A stretch of DNA of 59,856 bases, from assembly GCA_964448105.1 (NCBI GenBank), contig CAYUVK010000018.1:1-59856 (forward strand). Direction: 5' to 3'. The notes beneath the pieces are model-generated. The model was given only the letters and a program-made list of their open reading frames with translations. It was not told the DNA's origin and did not search any database. Of the stretch, positions 53,921 through 59,856 are shown piece after piece. The position numbers and the translations under genes were made by a program. How positions within the stretch are numbered: the first letter of the stretch is position 1; every line of letters begins with the position of its first letter. This DNA comes from CAVQBP01 sp964448105. Its GTDB lineage: Bacteria; Bacteroidota; Ignavibacteria; Ignavibacteriales; Ignavibacteriaceae.

Positions 53921-55213
53921 CTACGGAACAGTTATGCTTCTATCAATCCATCCATAACATTCTCCTGTAATAGGAATTGTCTGTCCCGATTTATAGCCTC
54001 TGAAAAAATAATCTTCTTGAGTAGGAACAGAACCCTGTAAAGCAGTAATTCTTTCTTGAGCTTGTGTAGCAGTATTATCCATATTTTTAGCTTTTTTATA
54101 TGTATCAACTGCCAGCTGATAAACCATTTTAGCATTAAAATCAAATGTACCGCAATTTCTGGCAGCTTGTTCATATAACAAACCTTCATAAAATATTGGT
54201 AGCCCCCATCCTTTTCCAACCTGGCTGGCTTTTTCATACTGTACCCTTGCGGCTGCTAATTGTCCTTCATCTTTATAAACAATGCCTAGATTCAAGTAGT
54301 GATTTTTATTATCGGGTTCCAATTGTATTAATTTTTTATAGGCATCTTCAGCTTTTTTCAACTGATCTGTTTTCTGATATGCCGTTGCCAGCTGATTCCA
54401 ATAATTAACTGTTTCAGGCGATTTTTGTGTTAAAAATTCCAACGGCACAATAGCTTCTTTATACTGACTATCTCTAATTGCCATAGAGGCATATCTCCAG
54501 GCTTTAGCAAGATTGTCCTTATCTCTATCCCAGGCTTGTTTTAATATAGAAACAAGTTGGGCCGGATCTTGGGCTAATTCCATAAGTTTATCAGTCCATA
54601 TATCATTATCCGGTTCTTTATCAATTAATTTATTATACAGATCAACTGCTTTAGTTTGATAATCATTATTAAGAGACATATTGTTCTTGTATAGCTGCCC
54701 TAATAAATCATAGTAGTAAGTCGGAAGATCGGGCTTATCCTTCAATGCCTGTTCATAAAGAGCAATAACAGAATCAGGATTATCATTCAACCAATTTTGT
54801 TCTACATAAGCTTCCCTTGCTTCAAAATAGCCTTTATCCGGAGGATAATATTTAATTGCCATTTTATAGAAATAAATTATAGAGTCTTGAGCTTCTTTTT
54901 TGAGTTCCGGTGCTACTCCAGATGAATCGTGGATTTTCCATAAAACATCTTCCAACTTATAATAGATCCATTTATTAAATTTAACCGGATCCATTTGAAG
55001 AACTTTCCATCCATATGGTAAAGCACTGGCATAATCTTTATTTTTATAATACTCAGAGAAGAGGCTGTATTGTGCTATCAATTGTAATGAATCCGATTGT
55101 TGAATATTTATTTCAACAAAAGATTTCGAAAACGCTGGTGAGCAAAATAACAAGAATAGAATAATAAAATATCCCCTTATTTTAATTATATTTTCCAAGA
55201 TATTATCCCTCAC
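53921..55213 (-). CDS. Exported TPR-repeat protein
   Basis: 430 aa. Hydrophobic signal segment (YFIILFLLFCSPAFS) after a short charged start (GTG at 55213; a TTG at 55198 is also possible). Multiple tetratricopeptide repeats between about 60 and 370, clearest in the block LATAYQKTDQLKKAEDAYKKLIQLEPDNKNHYLNLGIVYKDEGQLAAARVQY. Probably a periplasmic scaffold or assembly factor. Last gene of the operon and 21 bp after the outer-membrane protein gene. Confidence 0.85.
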   Translation of the reverse strand: MRDNILENIIKIRGYFIILFLLFCSPAFSKSFVEINIQQSDSLQLIAQYSLFSEYYKNKDYASALPYGWKVLQMDPVKFNKWIYYKLEDVLWKIHDSSGVAPELKKEAQDSIIYFYKMAIKYYPPDKGYFEAREAYVEQNWLNDNPDSVIALYEQALKDKPDLPTYYYDLLGQLYKNNMSLNNDYQTKAVDLYNKLIDKEPDNDIWTDKLMELAQDPAQLVSILKQAWDRDKDNLAKAWRYASMAIRDSQYKEAIVPLEFLTQKSPETVNYWNQLATAYQKTDQLKKAEDAYKKLIQLEPDNKNHYLNLGIVYKDEGQLAAARVQYEKASQVGKGWGLPIFYEGLLYEQAARNCGTFDFNAKMVYQLAVDTYKKAKNMDNTATQAQERITALQGSVPTQEDYFFRGYKSGQTIPITGECYGWIDRSITVP

Positions 55214-55233
55214 TATATTTTTTTAATAAAAAT

Positions 55234-56478
55234 TTATCTATCACGTCTGATAAACCAAAGATCTCCGAGAGTTAAACTGACATTTAATTTATATATGTTT
55301 TCTTTATATAATCCTTCTTTTTTGGTACCACGTATAGCATATTCTAGACCGACATCCATTCTGTTTTCATAACTTATTGGGATTGAAAATCCTCCCGAAA
55401 TTGAATATTGGTTAATTCCTTCTCCATTTATTATATACTGAGTTTGTTCATAGCTTAAACCTGCACGGAATAAAAATTGTTCCCAGAAACTCCTTCCCGG
55501 CTCTTCATTGGGTCGATATTCAAATCCAGCACTCAATTTAGACGCATTTCTTAAATAATAAGACTTAACACCGTTAAAAGTAAACTTGCTCCAGGGCTGG
55601 TATAAATAATCAACACTAAATAAATAATTATTATCCAGAATAAAACTAACTCCAGTGGATATTCTTATCGGGATTTTCATTTTAATTGTAGCTTCACCTA
55701 AAGTATCTATTTTATAGGATGAACTTCCAATAAGTATGGTATCGGTATTTAATTTTGCGACATAATTAATAGCCGCACCAACTCTAAAATCCGTTATGTC
55801 CTTGGAATTAATTAAATCGGCCAGATCAGGGCTTAACAGACCAATAGTTGTCCCAATTCCATTCGGGTTATATGTCCTTGAATAAAAAGCATTATAATTA
55901 CTGTTGTTTGGAAAGTCTACAGAAGAGTTATAATGCAAATTTCCGAAATAATAATCAAATGAAGCGCCAATATTAATATTTAAAGGAGTACGATATGAAG
56001 AACCGATGAAAATTTTTGATATCCCACCCGTTCCGGAAAACGAATATGTATAATTATTTTCTGAATTAGTAGAAAATACTACATTGTCTTCAACAATGTA
56101 GTTTACGCTACTTACCGGGACAATTCCAATAGCTGCACCGATACCATAAAGAGAACTTATCGGGAAGCCAAAAGTAAATCCATTAAAATCTGTATTGGCA
56201 TAAAACTTTTTTAGATTATTGTTAGATAACTGTTCACCACCATATTTAAGAGAGACTTCAAATCTTGTTAAATTAAGTCTATAAAGTGTAGCCGGATTAT
56301 TAATATTAATAAAATCTACATCAGCAATAGAAATGTTTACACCTCCCATTCCTAATCTTCTTGCAGAATAAGTATATTGAATATCTCCAATTCCAAACCT
56401 TGTATAACTCGAATTTGCCTGACCCCAAACCGGGAGACAAAGCAAGATAATAAAAACAGATAAAAATTTTAACTTCAT
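55234..56478 (-). CDS. Outer-membrane beta-barrel protein (OmpP1/FadL-like)
   Basis: 414 aa. Signal peptide MKLKFLSVFIILLCLPVWGQ, then SSYTRFGIGDIQYTYSARRLGMGG and DFININNPATL, the pattern of FadL/PorV-like barrels in this phylum. Many alternating aromatic strands. Ends in an Arg-rich tail rather than a terminal Phe. Transcribed with the DUF4270-like lipoprotein and TPR genes, which suggests one envelope complex (inference). Confidence 0.82.
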   Translation of the reverse strand: MKLKFLSVFIILLCLPVWGQANSSYTRFGIGDIQYTYSARRLGMGGVNISIADVDFININNPATLYRLNLTRFEVSLKYGGEQLSNNNLKKFYANTDFNGFTFGFPISSLYGIGAAIGIVPVSSVNYIVEDNVVFSTNSENNYTYSFSGTGGISKIFIGSSYRTPLNINIGASFDYYFGNLHYNSSVDFPNNSNYNAFYSRTYNPNGIGTTIGLLSPDLADLINSKDITDFRVGAAINYVAKLNTDTILIGSSSYKIDTLGEATIKMKIPIRISTGVSFILDNNYLFSVDYLYQPWSKFTFNGVKSYYLRNASKLSAGFEYRPNEEPGRSFWEQFLFRAGLSYEQTQYIINGEGINQYSISGGFSIPISYENRMDVGLEYAIRGTKKEGLYKENIYKLNVSLTLGDLWFIRRDR

Positions 56479-56499
56479 ATGTATTAAGCCTTTGGCTTA

Positions 56500-57672
56500 T
56501 TATTTCTTTGTTGTATAAATAATATGTAATCGCGGTCCTAAAGAATCAACAACATTACTTCCCTTAAAAGTAAATAAATCAACGTTGCTGGTTTCATTTC
56601 TAGTAAATAATAGAATTCCTTCATTTGTACGGGTATTTACCCATTTTTGAACATAGGATGTTATAATACCTTTTAAAGAATTACCGGCTGTGTCAAAATT
56701 TACGACAACAGTAGAATCTACTACAATTGAAGACGAATCTTGTAGAAAAGCTGCCAAAATTGTATTTGTAGTATCTCCGATAATGGTTTTTACTGTGTCT
56801 AAGTTTAAAGTTAGCGTCGCATTATTAATTACAGCATTAAAGGGAATTCTAGAAACATCAAACCACAATTTTGCATTAATGGCTAAACCTCCCTGCACAA
56901 TTATACTGGATTGAGTTACCGAAGGTATATTTCCGGTAACAGCACTTACATCCGAATTAGCAATAAATGTTAATGTATCAGTATAAGTAAGGCCCAACTT
57001 TTTGAAAGCTATAGTTATTGAAGGTACATTTGTAACACCAGAATATAATGCCTGGTATCCAACTACTTTCTGTGAACCCGGAGATGGTTTAATATAAATG
57101 CCAAAATTATTCCCAATAGAATCTGCGGCATATTTAAGCCAGGATAGTGCAAGATCATTACTTATATCGAATTCATCCAAAGTATCTGATAAAGTTTTAT
57201 TAGAACTTATATCTGAAGGGTCATAGGATAACATTGAGAGACTATCGGCCGTAAACTGTCTAGACGTCCAACCGGATTCGATTTGATGCACAGTAAAATC
57301 ATATGCACCGTTTTTATCCCCAAAATTATAAACATGCCAAAGATAAATCCTTGCCCCGATAATAACTACGGAATCGGCCAAGACGCTATTTTTGATAGAA
57401 TCCGACAGAGGGATATAGAAATTCATCAGTGTCGAGGATTCAATATTTTCAGCTTTTCCCACTAATAATCTAATTGCTCCTCCAAGCGGATATGTTCTCT
57501 TAAAATATGAGGATGTTTGTGAAAGTGTATCTTTATAAGAATCGACTTCACTAACATTTAGCCTATCGCCATTAAGCAAGCCTGCCCCTATTTGAGAAGG
57601 ATTGTCACTGCATGAATAAAAGAACAATGAAAAAGAAATAACCACAAAAAGAAGTATTTGCTTTATGAACAA
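56500..57672 (-). CDS. DUF4270-like outer-membrane lipoprotein
   Basis: About 390 aa. I choose the TTG at 57672, which gives MFIKQILLFVVISFSLFFYSC, an ideal lipoprotein signal ending at FYSC, and has GGAG 8 nt upstream, inside the end of gmhB; a TTG at 57690 is in frame but adds a polar leader. The mature part is beta-rich and repetitive (DNPSQIGAGLLNGDRLNV, then two DNRLRE-like segments). Position next to glgA matches the glgA-DUF4270 neighbourhood common in Bacteroidota. Role unknown. Confidence 0.75.
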   Translation of the reverse strand: MFIKQILLFVVISFSLFFYSCSDNPSQIGAGLLNGDRLNVSEVDSYKDTLSQTSSYFKRTYPLGGAIRLLVGKAENIESSTLMNFYIPLSDSIKNSVLADSVVIIGARIYLWHVYNFGDKNGAYDFTVHQIESGWTSRQFTADSLSMLSYDPSDISSNKTLSDTLDEFDISNDLALSWLKYAADSIGNNFGIYIKPSPGSQKVVGYQALYSGVTNVPSITIAFKKLGLTYTDTLTFIANSDVSAVTGNIPSVTQSSIIVQGGLAINAKLWFDVSRIPFNAVINNATLTLNLDTVKTIIGDTTNTILAAFLQDSSSIVVDSTVVVNFDTAGNSLKGIITSYVQKWVNTRTNEGILLFTRNETSNVDLFTFKGSNVVDSLGPRLHIIYTTKK

Positions 57673-57673
57673 A

Positions 57674-58249
57674 TTATTTTTCTCCGACAAAATCTTTATT
57701 TATAAATTTACTAGCATCCAAAATATTTTTGGCAACAAAGGTCGGTAATTTATTTAGCTTTTGCAAGATAGAAAAACTTTCCTCTCCATAGCCGGTTTTT
57801 ACCAATACAGTTTTTAAATTAGCATTAAACCCGCATTCTATATCGCTTACAGCATCTCCGACAAAATAAGATTTTGATAAATCAATTTTGAAATCCCTTG
57901 CAGCTTTTAAAACAAGTTCAGGCGAAGGTTTTCTACAAGAGCATTCTTCTTCACTGCTATAATCAGGGTGATAGGGACAATAATAAAATGCATCAATTTG
58001 AACATTATTATTAAGAAGCAATTCATTCAGTTTTGAATTTACAGCGTCTACTTTTTCTTTTGAAATTAATCCCCTCGCAATGCCCGATTGATTAGAAACG
58101 ACTATTAATTTAAAATTTAACTTATTCTTTAACAATGAAAGTGCTTTTCCCGTATCCGGATAAAGCTTTAATAAATCTGTTTCACCAAGATAACCCGGAT
58201 CCTCATTCAACGTTCCATCCCTGTCCAAAAATACACCAAAATTTGGCAT
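57674..58249 (-). CDS. gmhB: HAD phosphatase, D-glycero-manno-heptose 1,7-bisphosphate 7-phosphatase type
   Basis: 191 aa. HAD motif I FLDRDGTLNEDPGY (D9, D11), motif II VVSNQSGIARG, the GmhB zinc loop CPYHPDYSSEEECSCRKP (Cys-x2-His and Cys-x-Cys) and motif IV SYFVGDAVSDIECG. Acts in ADP-heptose (LPS core) synthesis. Its ATG overlaps the glgA stop by 1 base, and its 3' end carries the ribosome site of the next gene. Confidence 0.9.
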   Translation of the reverse strand: MPNFGVFLDRDGTLNEDPGYLGETDLLKLYPDTGKALSLLKNKLNFKLIVVSNQSGIARGLISKEKVDAVNSKLNELLLNNNVQIDAFYYCPYHPDYSSEEECSCRKPSPELVLKAARDFKIDLSKSYFVGDAVSDIECGFNANLKTVLVKTGYGEESFSILQKLNKLPTFVAKNILDASKFINKDFVGEK

Positions 58250-59742
58250 TAGTTGCTATTTAAGATAGTTTTATATAATTCAACATACTTTTTTGCTGAA
58301 GAAGTCCAGCTAAAATCAGACTTCATACCATTCTTCATTATTTTGATCCAGGTTTTCTTATCATTATAAATATTAATTGCTTTTTTTAATTCTTTAATAA
58401 AAGCAGTTTTCAGGTATTTTTTGAATACAAAACCATTCCCTTCTCCTGACTTTTCATCAAATTTGTTTACAGTATCGGCAAGCCCGCCCGTTTCGCGAAC
58501 AACAGGAACAGTTCCGTATACAAGACTGTACATCTGGTTTAAACCACAAGGTTCATATTTAGAAGGCATAATAAAAATGTCAGCTCCGCCTTCAATTAAA
58601 TGAGCCAGTTCGTCATTAAATCCCAGGTAACAAGCGAATTTACCGGGATATTTATTAGCCATTTTTTCGAAAAAGAGATGATACTTTTTATCTCCGGTTC
58701 CAAGTAAAATCATTTGTATATTTAATTTCATCAATTCTTTAAATGAATTGCTTATTAAATCTAGACCTTTAGCGTCAAATAACCTGGTAATAATTCCAAC
58801 TACCGGCGTAGATTCACTATATCCGAAACCAAATTTTTGAGTTAAAATCTTTTTGTTTTCAACCTTAACATTCAAATTTTTTTGAGAATATTTTTTTGGA
58901 AGCAGCTTATCTTTTTCCGGGTTCCATACTCTCATGTCAATTCCATTAACAATCCCGTATAAATCATTTTTTCTTTTTGCCAAAACGTTTTTTAAACCTG
59001 CACCCATTTCATCATCTTTCCTTATTTCTTCAGCATATGTTTCACTTACAGTATTTATAACATCTGCAAATACCAGCCCGCTTTTCATGAAATTAATTTT
59101 ACCATAAATTTCCAATCCTTTTTCAGAATTCAATTCTTCGGGTAAACCGGTTTTATAAAATGAAGATTTGGGAAATTCTCCCTGGTAAGCAAGATTATGG
59201 ATAGTGAAAAGAGTCTTAAATTTTGAAAACTGCACTTCATCTTTATAAATAGTTTTTAAATACGCCGGAATTAAGCCGCATTGCCAATCATTGCAGTGGA
59301 TAATATCAGGTATCCAGCCCAGTTTTGAGACTAATTCGAAAACAGAGCGGCTTAATAAAATAAACCTTTCGTCATTATCGGTATAATTTTCACCAGTTAA
59401 CGTATCTGTATAAAGGCTATTTCTGCTCCCAAAATATTCTTGATTATCAAGAAAGTATATCTGGACACGAACCTTTTGGCCCGGTAAGAAACATGATTTT
59501 AAGGAGAAAGTAACTTCCTTCTCTCCAATTTTAATTTTTAAATCTTTGAGTCTTACCACTTCATGAATCTTGAATTTCCTGTCGTCAACTGCACCGTATT
59601 TAGGTACAACAATTCTTACCTCATGTCCCATTTCCGATAATCTTTGAGGTAATGCAGAGGATACATCAGCTAATCCCCCTGTTTTTACAAAGGGAACAAC
59701 TTCTGATGTTACAAATAAAATTTTTAGTTTTTTTGCTGCCAT
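58249..59742 (-). CDS. glgA: Glycogen synthase (ADP/UDP-glucose)
   Basis: 497 aa, GT5 family, builds alpha-1,4-glucan. N-terminal VTSEVVPFVKTGGLADVSSALP (KTGGL sugar-nucleotide loop), CNDWQCGLIPAYL, and C-terminal FIMPSKYEPCGLNQMYSLVYGTVPVVRETGGLADTV with the catalytic Glu pair region. First gene of a run of five with 1-bp or small overlaps. The start at 59742 leaves 114 bp to the window end with nothing further recognised. Confidence 0.95.
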   Translation of the reverse strand: MAAKKLKILFVTSEVVPFVKTGGLADVSSALPQRLSEMGHEVRIVVPKYGAVDDRKFKIHEVVRLKDLKIKIGEKEVTFSLKSCFLPGQKVRVQIYFLDNQEYFGSRNSLYTDTLTGENYTDNDERFILLSRSVFELVSKLGWIPDIIHCNDWQCGLIPAYLKTIYKDEVQFSKFKTLFTIHNLAYQGEFPKSSFYKTGLPEELNSEKGLEIYGKINFMKSGLVFADVINTVSETYAEEIRKDDEMGAGLKNVLAKRKNDLYGIVNGIDMRVWNPEKDKLLPKKYSQKNLNVKVENKKILTQKFGFGYSESTPVVGIITRLFDAKGLDLISNSFKELMKLNIQMILLGTGDKKYHLFFEKMANKYPGKFACYLGFNDELAHLIEGGADIFIMPSKYEPCGLNQMYSLVYGTVPVVRETGGLADTVNKFDEKSGEGNGFVFKKYLKTAFIKELKKAINIYNDKKTWIKIMKNGMKSDFSWTSSAKKYVELYKTILNSN

Positions 59743-59856
59743 TCTTTTTTAAAGGTTGGTTTTTCAAAAAGGATTAATAATTAAAGTACTAACTTACAAA
59801 TATAAATATTTTTTCTCAAAGATTTTAAATACAGGTCACATTTGTACTTATCCGCC

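Overview
The window is AT-rich chromosomal DNA from a member of the Bacteroidota/Chlorobiota superphylum, most likely an Ignavibacteria-type bacterium assembled from a metagenome. Two secreted proteins end in type IX secretion (T9SS) sorting domains with the NYPNPFN / NFPNPFN signature. There is a TonB-dependent receptor with an N-terminal carboxypeptidase-regulatory-like domain, several short-lipobox lipoproteins, and the Bacteroidota-like neighbourhood glgA next to a DUF4270-like lipoprotein. Four runs of N (100, 100, 100 and 10) mark scaffold gaps. Two of the 100-N gaps are flanked by exact 55-nt repeats, which points to a k=55 assembly graph. No rRNA, tRNA, CRISPR array or prophage was seen.

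Layout. 0.1-2.9 kb: phosphonate/phosphate-type ABC transporter (phnD-phnC-phnE). 3.2-5.6 kb: small membrane protein, ruvB, membrane acyltransferase. 5.7-13.1 kb: the most interesting region. A two-component system (membrane histidine kinase plus NtrC-type sigma54 activator) lies between two small secreted proteins with DxDGDGxCD calcium loops, one of which is co-transcribed with an outer-membrane beta-barrel protein. Both small-protein genes have a near-consensus sigma54 -24/-12 promoter and, about 80 bp upstream of the -12 element, the same tandem dyad (TCGAC-N6-GTCGA type). A RAYT/IS200-like transposase with a nonsense codon and four REP-like palindromes lie beside them. 13.2-18 kb: T9SS-exported SGNH hydrolase and a PEGA-repeat surface protein with at least 12 repeats.

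18-23.4 kb: heat-shock operon hsp20-dnaK-hsp20, then birA-coaX and a lone receiver protein. 23.5-31.8 kb: unknown protein, two small membrane proteins, the divergent lysine-degradation pair (ALDH7-type dehydrogenase and lysine 6-aminotransferase), rsmI, a periplasmic thioredoxin-like protein and an M24 peptidase. 32-40.6 kb: three different glutamate-dehydrogenase-family genes within 8.5 kb. One is in a tight operon with a 1001-aa receiver/ATP-grasp fusion and a 62-aa zinc-ribbon protein. With the lysine pair and the peptidase this suggests a peptide- and amino-acid-consuming metabolism in which glutamate is the amino-group hub.

40.7-50.4 kb: Kef-type antiporter, T9SS cargo operon, prfC, TonB receptor, DedA and CPBP-family membrane proteins, and a small hypothetical protein. 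50.6-53.7 kb: glyA-tatC-polyprenyl synthase. 53.9-59.7 kb: a five-gene run glgA-gmhB-DUF4270-like lipoprotein-outer-membrane protein-TPR protein, closed by a terminator.
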